Positions 1 through 8,822 of a DNA stretch of 64,000 nucleotides are shown here, piece by piece. The DNA is from Chloroflexota bacterium (GTDB lineage: Bacteria > Chloroflexota > Anaerolineae > Aggregatilineales > Phototrophicaceae). Positions within the stretch are counted from its first letter, which is position 1. Each line of letters starts with the position of its first letter. Position numbers and translations under genes: made by a program. The stretch spans positions 62,001-126,000 of the forward strand of contig JACRPS010000004.1 in assembly GCA_016223085.1 (NCBI GenBank). The letters are read 5' to 3'. The notes beneath the pieces were generated by a model. It saw only the letters and a program-made list of their open reading frames with translations, made no database searches and was not told where the DNA came from.

Positions 1-14
1 AACTATCTCGCATC

Positions 15-36
15 GGTCTGAAGTGACGATCAGACC
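15..36. promoter_or_regulatory. Short inverted repeat upstream of the first ABC operon
   Basis: GGTCTG at 15-20 and CAGACC at 31-36 form a perfect 6-bp inverted repeat with a 10-bp spacer, 40 bp upstream of the binding-protein start. It may be an operator or a leader hairpin for the operon that begins at 76. The strong Shine-Dalgarno AGGAGG lies at 60-65. The repeat is short enough to be chance. Confidence 0.3.
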
Positions 37-75
37 CCTATCCGCAACCCTTATTTTTTAGGAGGCACTGTTCGT

Positions 76-1326
76 ATGAAGAAGCATTTTGTTCTGGTGG
101 CGGCTCTCGCCCTGCTGCTGACCGCTGTTCTGCCAGCGGTAGCACAGGATCAGACCCTCGAAATCTATATCACCGGCCTGACCGAAGACACCATCAAGTG
201 GTTCAACGAAGTAGCTTTCCCCGCGTTTGAAGCTGACCACCCCGGCGTGCAGCTTGAAATCCTGACTGGCGGCTGGGGCGAATTTGACGCCACTGTCGCC
301 GGCTGGATCACCACCGGGGACGGCCCGGAAATCGTCTATCTTGGCTCGGAATACGCTGCGACCTTCGGTGACCTGCTGGCCGACCTCGACCCGTACCTAA
401 AGGACTGGGAGGAACTTGACCAGTTCCTGCCGGCGGCGCTAGAAGCTGTCACCTGGGACGGCCACCTGCGCGGCCTGCCCCTGCTCATGAGTCCCCGCCC
501 AGTGTTTTACCGCACCGATCTGGCGGCAGACCCGTCGGTTATCCCGCCGCTGACCTTCGCCGATGCGCTGGAATTTGTGAAGGCCAACAGCGCGGTCGAA
601 AACAACGCCATGACCAGGATGGGCTTCATGGACATCGGCAGTGGCCTGTTCGATGACCAGGAATTTATCGCCTACATCTGGAGCGCGGGCGGCGAACTGT
701 ACAACGAAGACGGCACGAGCGCCTTTGACAGCGAAGCGACCGCCGAAGCGTTGAAGTTCATGTACGACCGCCGCCGGATTATGATGCCGGATGAAACAAC
801 TGCCGGCCTGCCCCCATTTGAGGGTGTGCCGATTGCCTCCGGCAACGTCGTCAGCGGTATCTTCCCGATGTGGAACATGCCCGCCACAACCGACCCCTTG
901 TGGGAAAACATTGTCGCTGCGCCCTATCCGGCGGGCGAAAACGGTGAACCGCTGATTCAGGTGTTTATTGACTGGCTGTCCGTCCCAGCTTACGTCGAAG
1001 ACCCGGCACTGGCCGTCGAATTCCTGAAGTTCATCACCAGCAAGGAAAACGCGATTGAACTGAGCAAGGTTGCCGGCTTCACCCCGGTTCGCACCGACGC
1101 CTGGGAAGAACTGAAGGCCAGCAACCCGGTCTGGGCGAAGCTGCTAGACCTGGCCGTTGAATATGGCCGGCCATTCTCGGACATCCGTGCCAGCGCTGAA
1201 CTACGCCCGCTGATCCGCGAACAGGTGGCGCTGTACATGTCTGACCAGCAGAGTCTGGAAGAAACCCAGCAAATGCTGAAGGAAGAATACGACGCCATCC
1301 TGGAAGACAACGGCTATCTGGACTAA
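76..1326 (+). CDS. Sugar ABC transporter substrate-binding protein
   Basis: Extracytoplasmic solute-binding protein (416 aa) of the MalE/UgpB-like family that delivers a sugar to the two permeases encoded next. The N-terminus is a classical Sec signal peptide (KKH, a hydrophobic core, then AVAQD), with likely cleavage after about residue 23. The mature part has the usual mixed alpha/beta body with repeated aromatic residues. The start at 76 is fixed by a perfect AGGAGG ten bases upstream. It heads an operon with permeases, a hexosaminidase, a GH18-like hydrolase, ROK proteins and a SIS protein, so an amino-sugar oligomer (GlcNAc/chitobiose or a peptidoglycan fragment) is the best substrate guess. 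That guess is inference from neighbours. Confidence 0.93.
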   Translation: MKKHFVLVAALALLLTAVLPAVAQDQTLEIYITGLTEDTIKWFNEVAFPAFEADHPGVQLEILTGGWGEFDATVAGWITTGDGPEIVYLGSEYAATFGDLLADLDPYLKDWEELDQFLPAALEAVTWDGHLRGLPLLMSPRPVFYRTDLAADPSVIPPLTFADALEFVKANSAVENNAMTRMGFMDIGSGLFDDQEFIAYIWSAGGELYNEDGTSAFDSEATAEALKFMYDRRRIMMPDETTAGLPPFEGVPIASGNVVSGIFPMWNMPATTDPLWENIVAAPYPAGENGEPLIQVFIDWLSVPAYVEDPALAVEFLKFITSKENAIELSKVAGFTPVRTDAWEELKASNPVWAKLLDLAVEYGRPFSDIRASAELRPLIREQVALYMSDQQSLEETQQMLKEEYDAILEDNGYLD

Positions 1327-1348
1327 ACTCCTCTGCCATAAATATCTC

Positions 1349-1378
1349 GTAGGGGCGGGTTTAGAAACCCGCCCCTAC
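1349..1378. repeat. 30-bp palindromic hairpin between binding protein and permease genes
   Basis: Perfect inverted repeat with 14-bp arms GTAGGGGCGGGTTT and AAACCCGCCCCTAC separated by AG. It lies 23 bp after the binding-protein stop and 34 bp before the permease start, on the same strand. An identical 30-bp element occurs at 42912-42941 in the same position of another ABC operon. There is no T-run after it, so it is more likely an RNA-processing or stabilising hairpin, or an attenuator, than a full terminator. Confidence 0.9.
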
Positions 1379-1412
1379 CTCCCCATTCAACATTGTTTGA
1401 GAGGTATTAGCG

Positions 1413-3371
1413 ATGGATGTAAGCGCACAGGCACGCCTGGAAAACCTGCTGTGGGCGATTGGAACGGCTGCCTTTATTGTGATCGGCAGCGTTCTGGTCG
1501 GGCAGGCAGCGAAGATGATTGCCCGATGGCGCGGTCTGTCCACCAGCGACCAGCGCAAGGTGTTCTGGGGGTTTCTATTTGCCGCCCCCTGGATTATCGG
1601 ATTTGTGATCTTCGTGCTGGGGCCGGCGCTGGCGTCACTCTACTACAGCTTTACCGACTATAAACTGGGCAAGGAGATGAACTGGACCGGGCTGGAGAAC
1701 TACCGCGAACTGCTGCTGGGGGCAGGCGCACAGGGGCGGCGGTTTTCGCAGGCGATGTTCAACTCCTTTTATTACATGGCCGTCGGCGTCCCGCTGCAAA
1801 TTATTACTTCACTGGGCATGGCGATGCTGCTCAACAATCAACTGCGCGGCATTCGGCTGTTTCGCCTGATCTTCTACCTGCCAGTGATTCTGGCGGGCGG
1901 CCCGGCGGCGCTGCTGGCCTGGCGCTACATGCTGGCCGGCAATGGCGGTTTTATCAACGTCACGCTGCAAAATCTGGCGGATAGTTTCTTTTTATTTGAC
2001 TGGCTGTATCGTGGCTTTATTTTTACGGTTGAAGCCTTTAACAGTTTTTACGCCGGCATTGCGGGTGGCGACCCGATTGGCCCATTTAAATACGCTGTCC
2101 CCGCACTGATCGGCGCGCTGGTACTGCTGTCCATCGCACGCGGCGAGTGGACACCCGCCAAACGTGCCCGCGCCTGGCTGGTGGCGGAACTGATCGGCGC
2201 AACCATCATTGTGCTGCTGGCGGCGCGCGCGCTGGTGGCCGACCCGCTTGACCCCGGCCTGCTGCTCGGCAGCGGCGCGCTGGCGGCGGCTGGCGCATTC
2301 ATTGCCCACATGCGCGGCGAAACGCGCCGCTTCCACCTGTGGACACTAATCCCGCTGGCGCTGGCGGCGGTTGGAATCGTTATTCTGATGACGTTCGGCA
2401 GCGACGCGGAACGGTCGCTGTATGTTCTGGCGCTGCTGGCGGCGGCTGCCCCGCTGGTGCTGGTTTATATCACGCGCACGCCGATGAAAAAACGCCGGCT
2501 GCTGGGCGCTGGCGCGGCATTACTGACCGGCATCATTATCGTGCGTCTTATCCCCGGCCAGTTGGACGGCGGTCGGCTGGCGGTGCTGCCACAGTACCTG
2601 ACACTGCAATCAGCCATCGCTCAACCGGATAATCTCGATTACCTGAACGAAGGTTTTGCCGCCACTACTCCCGCTGCCCTGTGGCTGTATGGCCTCGTCG
2701 CGCTGGTGCTGGGCGGTCTGTCTCTGGCGGATAATCGCTACCCACGCACGGCGCGAACGATAGCACTGGTGTCGCTGGCCGCGTTCGGCCTGATTGCCGT
2801 GAGCGCAGCGATAGACGGCGTACGCTACTTCCAGGCGTACAATCAGATCGCTGCCGCTACCGGCGAACAAAATTATCATTTCGCGCAGTTCAACGCCGCT
2901 ACCGCCCAGTGGCCGGACAAAAACCGCGTGCCGCTGTGGATGACAAACGAGTTGTGGTCAAAACCGTCACTTATCCTGATTACCATGTGGAGTTCCGGCG
3001 CGGGTATGTTGATTTTCCTGGCGGCGCTTAAGGGCGTACCACGCGCATTCTACGAAGCCGCCGAAGTGGACGGCGCGAATCGCTGGCAGAAGTTCTGGAA
3101 GATCACCCTGCCGATGATCTCTCCAGCCATGTTCTACAACGTGGTTATCGGCGTGATCGCCGCGCTGCAAACCTTTGACACAATCTACATTCTACGCACG
3201 CCTCAGACGGAAGATGACCTGGCTTCAGCGGCCTTTTTCCTGTTCAACCGCACTTTCCGCCAGTTGGAAATCGGCCAGGGTGCGGCAGTATCGTGGATAC
3301 TGGCGGGCATTATCGTCCTGCTAACCGTGCTGCAGTTCCGCTATAACAAGTGGGTTTATTACGAGGCATAA
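1413..3371 (+). CDS. Sugar ABC permease (MalF type) with large internal membrane insertion
   Basis: Integral membrane permease of the binding-protein-dependent sugar family, 652 aa against about 300 for normal relatives. Residues 1-185 match the usual N-terminal half (PWIIGFVIFVLGPALASLYYS, then FRLIFYLPVILAG). Residues about 509-652 carry the C-terminal half with the EAA loop (EAAEVDGANRWQKFW near 546) that contacts the ATPase. Between them, residues about 190-508 are an extra block with several hydrophobic segments separated by short charged loops (for example MKKRRLL), probably eight or so membrane spans. The block sits where a normal permease has a short periplasmic stretch before its WxS segment. 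No stop or frameshift interrupts it. Its stop overlaps the next start by one base (TAATG). Confidence 0.88.
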   Translation: MDVSAQARLENLLWAIGTAAFIVIGSVLVGQAAKMIARWRGLSTSDQRKVFWGFLFAAPWIIGFVIFVLGPALASLYYSFTDYKLGKEMNWTGLENYRELLLGAGAQGRRFSQAMFNSFYYMAVGVPLQIITSLGMAMLLNNQLRGIRLFRLIFYLPVILAGGPAALLAWRYMLAGNGGFINVTLQNLADSFFLFDWLYRGFIFTVEAFNSFYAGIAGGDPIGPFKYAVPALIGALVLLSIARGEWTPAKRARAWLVAELIGATIIVLLAARALVADPLDPGLLLGSGALAAAGAFIAHMRGETRRFHLWTLIPLALAAVGIVILMTFGSDAERSLYVLALLAAAAPLVLVYITRTPMKKRRLLGAGAALLTGIIIVRLIPGQLDGGRLAVLPQYLTLQSAIAQPDNLDYLNEGFAATTPAALWLYGLVALVLGGLSLADNRYPRTARTIALVSLAAFGLIAVSAAIDGVRYFQAYNQIAAATGEQNYHFAQFNAATAQWPDKNRVPLWMTNELWSKPSLILITMWSSGAGMLIFLAALKGVPRAFYEAAEVDGANRWQKFWKITLPMISPAMFYNVVIGVIAALQTFDTIYILRTPQTEDDLASAAFFLFNRTFRQLEIGQGAAVSWILAGIIVLLTVLQFRYNKWVYYEA

Positions 3372-4285
3372 TGATGGCGACTGTTACCACCAACGCCCAA
3401 CTGTCTGCCCTGCCCCGGACGGCGCAGCCAAACCTGTTCCTGCGCATCGTGCGGGCGATTGACCCACGCGCGCTCATCCTGTATGCCATTCTGCTGGCGG
3501 CGTCGCTGTTTTTCCTGTTCCCGATGGCGTGGATGGCCGGTACGTCACTCAAAACCATCGAGGAAGTCGGCCAGCCGCAGTTGAACCTATTGCCCGCCAA
3601 CCCCCAGTGGGACAACTACGCCAAGCTGCTGCGGGAAGAAACCTTCTACCGCGCCTACACCAACAGCGTCTTTGTGGTCACGCTGGTACTGGTTGGCACG
3701 GTCACTTCGATTGCGCTGGTAGCTTATACTTTCAGCCGATTGGAGTGGAAAGGGCGCGGCATCGTCTTTGCGCTGATGATGGGCACGCTGATGCTGCCCG
3801 CGCAGGCCACGCTCGTGCCACAGTACGTGCTGTTCCATAATCTCGGCTGGATTCGCACCTTCAATCCCATCACCATCCCCGGCTTTTTTGCCGGTGGCGC
3901 GGCGCTGGTGTTTCTGGTGCGGCAGTTTATGCTGAGTATTCCGCGCGAACTGGACGAGGCAGCCATGATTGACGGCGCGAACCCGCTGCAAATCTGGTGG
4001 TATGTCATCATGCCGCTGTCGCGCCCGGCGATTGCGACCATCACCGTCTTCCTGTTTGTCGGCCAGTGGAACAACCTCATCAACCCGCTGATTTACCTCC
4101 AGCGTGCCGAACTGTTCACCATGCCCATTTACGTCGCGCAGAAAAACAACCTGCAGGAGTCGCCTATCCCCTGGCAGGACATCATGGCTGCCAGCGTGTT
4201 GTTTGTTATCCCGGTACTGGTTGTCTTCATCCTGACACAGCGGTATTTCGTTGAAGGCATTACGATGACCGGCACGAAAGGCTAA
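3371..4285 (+). CDS. Sugar ABC permease (MalG type)
   Basis: Second membrane subunit (304 aa) of the importer, carbohydrate permease family. Six transmembrane segments are visible and the EAA signature DEAAMIDGANPLQIWWY lies in the loop before the last two. The start at 3371 is chosen because ATG overlaps the TAA of the upstream permease and GAGG precedes it; an in-frame ATG at 3350 lies inside the upstream gene. No nucleotide-binding subunit is encoded here, so the importer must borrow a shared MsmK/UgpC-type ATPase from elsewhere in the genome, as is common in this family. Confidence 0.92.
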   Translation: MMATVTTNAQLSALPRTAQPNLFLRIVRAIDPRALILYAILLAASLFFLFPMAWMAGTSLKTIEEVGQPQLNLLPANPQWDNYAKLLREETFYRAYTNSVFVVTLVLVGTVTSIALVAYTFSRLEWKGRGIVFALMMGTLMLPAQATLVPQYVLFHNLGWIRTFNPITIPGFFAGGAALVFLVRQFMLSIPRELDEAAMIDGANPLQIWWYVIMPLSRPAIATITVFLFVGQWNNLINPLIYLQRAELFTMPIYVAQKNNLQESPIPWQDIMAASVLFVIPVLVVFILTQRYFVEGITMTGTKG

Positions 4286-4292
4286 TTCAATC

Positions 4293-5810
4293 GTGACCCA
4301 GTTGATGCACAGCTTTCGGGGTTTCACGCCGCCACCCGCCGTCCTTGACGGAGTGCGGCGCGGGGAGATCGCTGCTTTCTGCCTGTTCGCTTACAACTTT
4401 GAATCGCTGGAACAGTTCCGCGACCTGACGGTGCAACTGCATCAGGCTGCGCGCGAGGGCGCCTGTCCCCCGCCGCTGATCGGCACCGATCAGGAAGGTG
4501 GGCAGTTGATGGCGCTGACCGGCGGCGCAACCGAACTGCCGGGCAATATGGCGCTGGGCGCGACTCGTTCGCCGGAACTGGCGCGACAGGCCGGGCGCGT
4601 GCTGGCGCGGGAACTGCTGGCCGTTGGCTGCAACCTGAACTTCGCGCCCGTGCTCGACCTGAACAACAACCCGGACAACATCGCTACCGGCATCCGTTCC
4701 TTCGGCGCAGACCCGGCGCTGGCGGCAGAACTGGGTAACGCCCTGATCGCCGGGATGCAGGCCGAAGGTGTGCTGGCGACGGCCAAACACTTCCCCGGTC
4801 ACGGCGACACCTCAACCGACTCCCATTTTGACGTGCCGGTGATAGACAAATCGCTGGCGGAGATGGAAGCCCTCGAACTGCAACCGTTTGCGGCGGCGAT
4901 TTCAGGCGGCGTGGCCGCCATTATGTCGGCGCACATCCGTTTCCCCGCACTCGATGCGGAGGCCGTTGCTACGGTGTCGCGCCCGATTCTCACCGGCCTG
5001 CTGCGGGAGAAGCTGGGTTTTAACGGCCTGATCTTAACCGACGCAATGGACATGCAGGCTGTTAACCGGCTGGGCACGCGCGAAAGCATCCGCGCCGCGC
5101 TGCTTGCCGGGGCTGATCTGGCGCTGCTCGGCCACCTGCCGGAACAAATCGAACTGACCGCTGAAATGCGCCCGCTGTTCAACGCGGCGTCGCTGGAACG
5201 CATCGCCCGCGCTCGCGCCGCCCTGCCGCAGACCTACCCCGCGCTGGACGTGATCGGCTGCGCCGAACATCAGCAAATCGCGCAGGCCATCGCCGACACT
5301 TCGATCACCCTGGTACGTGACGATGGCCGGCTGCCGCTGCGCCCCGGCGCGGACACGACGATTGCCGTCATCACCGTGCGCCCGGTTAACCTGACCCCCG
5401 CCGATACGTCATCATCGGTTCAGATTGGCCTCGTCACTGACGTTCAGGCGCGACACGCCCGCGTCACGGCGCTTGAACTGCCCTACGGCGCATCGGATGA
5501 AACGGTCGCGTCCATTGTGAATGCCGCCCTGTCCGCCGACGTAGTGATCGTTGGCACGTTGGCCGCCGACCGTGACCCGGCACAGGCCGCGCTGGTGAAC
5601 GAACTCCACGCGCGTGGCGCTGCGCCCATCGTCGTGGCGCTGCGAACGCCATATGATCTGCGCGCCTTCCCGCAGATCGAAACCTACCTGTGCGCTTACG
5701 GCATCCGCCCGGTTACGACGGAAGCGGTCGCCCGCGTCCTGTTTGGTGAGATCCCCGCGCGCGGCGTGCTGCCCTGCCCCATTCCCGGTCTCGAACAGGT
5801 GCGCTCATGA
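4293..5810 (+). CDS. nagZ: GH3 beta-N-acetylhexosaminidase (NagZ-like)
   Basis: Glycoside hydrolase family 3 enzyme (505 aa) expected to release terminal N-acetylglucosamine from chito-oligosaccharides or muropeptides. The NagZ hallmark KHFPGHGDTSTDSH is present (residues 165-178), with the Asp176-Ser-His178 acid/base dyad specific to NagZ-type enzymes. The likely nucleophile is Asp250 in LTDAMDM. Residues about 330-505 form a second, C-terminal GH3 alpha/beta domain, as in the two-domain Bacillus type rather than the short Gram-negative type. There is no signal peptide, so it acts in the cytoplasm on imported substrate. GTG or ATG start a few bases after the permease stop indicates operon membership; its 3' end overlaps the next start by four bases. 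Confidence 0.9.
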   Translation: MTQLMHSFRGFTPPPAVLDGVRRGEIAAFCLFAYNFESLEQFRDLTVQLHQAAREGACPPPLIGTDQEGGQLMALTGGATELPGNMALGATRSPELARQAGRVLARELLAVGCNLNFAPVLDLNNNPDNIATGIRSFGADPALAAELGNALIAGMQAEGVLATAKHFPGHGDTSTDSHFDVPVIDKSLAEMEALELQPFAAAISGGVAAIMSAHIRFPALDAEAVATVSRPILTGLLREKLGFNGLILTDAMDMQAVNRLGTRESIRAALLAGADLALLGHLPEQIELTAEMRPLFNAASLERIARARAALPQTYPALDVIGCAEHQQIAQAIADTSITLVRDDGRLPLRPGADTTIAVITVRPVNLTPADTSSSVQIGLVTDVQARHARVTALELPYGASDETVASIVNAALSADVVIVGTLAADRDPAQAALVNELHARGAAPIVVALRTPYDLRAFPQIETYLCAYGIRPVTTEAVARVLFGEIPARGVLPCPIPGLEQVRS

Positions 5811-6838
5811 AGGCCTTGCTGCTGGCGTTGGTATGGCTGGCGCTGTCTGGCACAGCCGTTGCTGCTCAGGATACGCCGCGCTCCTGGTGCGTGTCCGTGT
5901 GGCATCCTTCACCCGGCACCATCGGTGGCGATGAATCGATTCGCGCCAACACCGATGTCATTAACATCGTGCATCCCTTCTGGTACTCGCCGACCACCGA
6001 TGGCACAATCTACGCGCACCCCGGCCTGGAAGACCCACAGCAGGTTGCCGAATGGCGCGACCTGGGGCTGACGATCATCCCATCCATTCCCAGCAGCGTG
6101 TTTGAAATGCTGTCGCCCGCTGAAACTCGCGCCTTCCACGTGCAGCAGATTGTGGAACTGGTCGAGCGATTCGATTACGACGGCATTGACGTTGACTACG
6201 AAGGCTTTCCGGTCAGCACCCGTGACGATTTTTCGGCCTTCATTGAAGAACTGGCGGCTGAACTCCACGCACGCGGCAAACTGCTGACGATTGCCGTCCA
6301 CGCCAAAACCGACGACACCGGCACCGGGCCGGGCGCAGCCGCGCAGGATTGGGAGCGCATCGCCCCGGCGGTGGATGTGTTTTCGATCATGACTTACGAC
6401 TACACCAATCGAAACGAAGCACCTGGCCCGATCAGCCCGACCGATTGGGCGCTGGACGTACTGGCCTACGCCGAGTCCGTCACCGATCTATCGAAAGTGC
6501 GGCTGGGGCTGCCGTTCTACGGCTATAGCTGGAAGCGCAATCGTCCACCAGCGATAACGGTAAGCTGGGAATCGATTCAACCGGTGATTCAGTCGTTTAA
6601 GCTGGAAGTTCAGCGCGACCCCGGCGGCGACGCTTACGCGGAACTGAACGCGCGCGGCCTGCCCCGGCAAACATTCTATTTCGCCGATTCTGCCGCGCTG
6701 GAGTATAAATTGGAGCAGGTGTTGGCCACTTACCCCGACATCGGCGGAGTCGCGATCTGGGGCATTGGCGGCGAAGACCCGGCTAACTGGGACGTATTAC
6801 GGGCGGCCCGCCCGTCCAACTGTTATTTATCACCATGA
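5807..6838 (+). CDS. Exported GH18-like glycosyl hydrolase
   Basis: Protein of 343 aa with a signal peptide (MKALLLALVWLALSGTAVAAQ) and a single GH18 (beta/alpha)8 catalytic domain of the YdhD/spore-germination type. The GH18 signature DGIDVDYE ends at Glu132, the expected catalytic acid, and a later MTYDYTN matches the conserved strand 6 motif. It is therefore probably active on beta-1,4-linked GlcNAc polymers such as chitin or peptidoglycan, outside the cytoplasmic membrane, feeding the importer upstream. It overlaps both neighbours by four bases (ATGA), so translation is coupled. The exact bond cleaved cannot be read from the sequence. Confidence 0.85.
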   Translation: MKALLLALVWLALSGTAVAAQDTPRSWCVSVWHPSPGTIGGDESIRANTDVINIVHPFWYSPTTDGTIYAHPGLEDPQQVAEWRDLGLTIIPSIPSSVFEMLSPAETRAFHVQQIVELVERFDYDGIDVDYEGFPVSTRDDFSAFIEELAAELHARGKLLTIAVHAKTDDTGTGPGAAAQDWERIAPAVDVFSIMTYDYTNRNEAPGPISPTDWALDVLAYAESVTDLSKVRLGLPFYGYSWKRNRPPAITVSWESIQPVIQSFKLEVQRDPGGDAYAELNARGLPRQTFYFADSAALEYKLEQVLATYPDIGGVAIWGIGGEDPANWDVLRAARPSNCYLSP

Positions 6839-7977
6839 AACCGTTGAAGGCCACCCGCGAAAACCTGCGCCGTCACAACCGCCAGCTCTTGCTGCGCGCG
6901 GTGTATACCGGGCTGGCGGACAACCGCGCCGCGCTGGCGCAGGAAACCGGGCTGGCGAAACCAACCGTTTCCGATCTGATCGGCGAACTTATCAGCGAAG
7001 GGCTGCTGGTGGAAGGCGGGCTAGGCGAATCCACCGAAAGCGGCGGCAAACGTCCGACGCTGATTAAGTTCGTGCCGGAGGCGCGGCAGGTGATCGGCGT
7101 ATCACTGGACAACGGGCGCGCCTTTGGCGTGCTGTGCAATCTGGCAGGGCAGGTTGTCGCGCAGCACATGGCTGAACTGGATGGCGCTCAGGGCGATGAG
7201 GCGTTGGCTATCCTCACCGATGTGATGAACGGCCTGATCGCGCAGTTGGACGCGCCGCTGCTGTGTATCGGCGTGGGCGTTCCCGGCGCGGTGGACACGG
7301 CCAGCGGTGTGATTCTGGAGTCGTACCCACTGGGCTGGCGGCGTCTGGCGCTGGCGGAACGGCTATCCGCTCACTACGAAGTGCCGGTCTATACGGGCAG
7401 CAGCGCCGAACTCACGGCGCTGGCACAGTACGCCTTTGGCCTTAACGGTGACGATCAAACCCGTAATCTCGTCACCCTGCTGGTCACGAACAGCATCGAG
7501 GTTGGCATCACACTTAATGGTGTAACCTACCACCAGGGCGGTGACATCAGCGCCCTGCGTGCAGCTGACCGGCTGGATGCACTGCTCGGTTGGACGGCGG
7601 TGCAGCAGCGCGCCGCCGACCTGCGGCGGCAGCAGCCTAACTCCACCCTGCCGGAAACCGGCCTGACTTACATGCACATCCATTACAGCGCCATCAATGG
7701 CGACCCGGCAGCGCAGCAGTTGTGCGAAGAACTGGCGGAGCATCTGGCGCAGGTTATGGGCTGGATTATAGGTCTGCTCCGGCCCGACCACCTGTCGCTG
7801 GTCGGCCCAATTGTGAATCTGGGCGAGGGCTTTTTACAGCGCGTAGTGGCAAAAACTGAAGCCATGCTCTGGCCAGAAGTCGTGCGCCCGGTCGTATTTT
7901 CGCTGGCCTATTCCGGCAATCTCAGCGCCATTGGCGCGGCGGCGCTGGCACTGCACCGTGAACTGGACATCTTATGA
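6835..7977 (+). CDS. ROK-family transcriptional regulator
   Basis: Regulator (380 aa) with an N-terminal winged helix (residues about 10-65: NRAALAQETGLAKPTVSDLIGELISEGLL) followed by a ROK domain. NagC/Mlc-type relatives repress amino-sugar operons until they bind the sugar ligand. The ROK zinc motif CxCGxxGCxE, present in the ROK kinase at the end of this operon, is absent here, so ligand sensing may be altered. It overlaps the neighbouring genes by four bases on each side. It is the obvious candidate for local control of the operon. Confidence 0.88.
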   Translation: MKPLKATRENLRRHNRQLLLRAVYTGLADNRAALAQETGLAKPTVSDLIGELISEGLLVEGGLGESTESGGKRPTLIKFVPEARQVIGVSLDNGRAFGVLCNLAGQVVAQHMAELDGAQGDEALAILTDVMNGLIAQLDAPLLCIGVGVPGAVDTASGVILESYPLGWRRLALAERLSAHYEVPVYTGSSAELTALAQYAFGLNGDDQTRNLVTLLVTNSIEVGITLNGVTYHQGGDISALRAADRLDALLGWTAVQQRAADLRRQQPNSTLPETGLTYMHIHYSAINGDPAAQQLCEELAEHLAQVMGWIIGLLRPDHLSLVGPIVNLGEGFLQRVVAKTEAMLWPEVVRPVVFSLAYSGNLSAIGAAALALHRELDIL

Positions 7978-8822
7978 GTACCCGGCGCCCTCTGGCGATT
8001 TTCACCAACAACCCCTACGAAGTCTTTCAGCGCGACGTGATTCAGGGCGTGCAGGACATCGCCGCGCAGCGCGGGTTTACGCTATCGGTTGTGCAGGTCA
8101 GCGCGCCACCCCACCGCCTGGACGATTTGCCGCTGGACTGGCAGCGGCTGGCGGGCGCGCTTGTAGTCGCCAACTGCCTGCCGGATGATCTGCTGCGCGC
8201 GCTACACGCGGGTGGCCTGCCGCTGTCGCTCATCAGCCACCAGGTACCCGGCGCGGTGATTCCCGGCGTCATGCCGAACAACCGTCAGGGGATTTCCGTG
8301 CTGATGGAGCATCTCGTTGTTGCCTGCGGCTGCACCAGGCCGGTATTTATCCGGGGGCACATGGGACAAACGGACGGCATCCAGCGCGAAATGGCCTTCC
8401 GCCAGGAAGTCATGCGCTATAATCTGTCCGTCCCGCCGGAACATTATTTACCCGGTGAGTTCACACCAGCTATTGCTGCCGAGTCTATTACGCGGTTTCT
8501 CCAGACCAGGCCAGATTTTGACTCGGTGCTGGCCGCCGATTACCTGATGGCCGAAGCCGCCATGCGCGCACTGCAAGCAAGGGGCTGGCGTGTGCCGGAG
8601 GACGTGGCAGTGGTCGGTTTTGGCGACGGGCCGGAAGCGGCGCAGGCCGGGTTAACTACTGTCGCCGCCGACGTAGTGGAACTGGGACGGCGGGGCGCAC
8701 GCCAGTTGATCGGCCAGATCGAAGGCTTACGGATTCGCGGGCTGACATTGCTGAGCACAGAACTGGTAGAACGCGCCACCACCCAGCCAAAGAGGAAAAC
8801 CGATGTCCTATCTGGAACGTGA
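7974..8822 (+). CDS. LacI-type sugar sensor without DNA-binding domain
   Basis: Protein of 282 aa that matches the periplasmic-binding-like (type 1) effector domain of LacI/GalR regulators, from the first strand (RPLAIFTNNPYEVFQRDVIQGVQDIA) to the final VPEDVAVVGFGDGPEAAQAGLTTV segment. The usual N-terminal helix-turn-helix (about 60 residues) is missing, and there is no signal peptide, so it should be a cytoplasmic sugar-binding protein. It starts with ATGA overlap to the ROK regulator. One possibility is that it works with that regulator as a split sensor; another is a regulator that lost its DNA-binding half. Its end overlaps the next gene by 20 bases. Confidence 0.75.
   Translation: MSTRRPLAIFTNNPYEVFQRDVIQGVQDIAAQRGFTLSVVQVSAPPHRLDDLPLDWQRLAGALVVANCLPDDLLRALHAGGLPLSLISHQVPGAVIPGVMPNNRQGISVLMEHLVVACGCTRPVFIRGHMGQTDGIQREMAFRQEVMRYNLSVPPEHYLPGEFTPAIAAESITRFLQTRPDFDSVLAADYLMAEAAMRALQARGWRVPEDVAVVGFGDGPEAAQAGLTTVAADVVELGRRGARQLIGQIEGLRIRGLTLLSTELVERATTQPKRKTDVLSGT

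Noticed and set aside
1349-1378. Simple intrinsic terminator
   Set aside because: No T-run follows the hairpin, and the operon continues on the same strand, so complete termination is unlikely.
7974-8822. Annotation as a complete LacI repressor
   Set aside because: The helix-turn-helix is missing, and the preceding 60 codons in this frame belong to the ROK gene end, so no longer start is possible.
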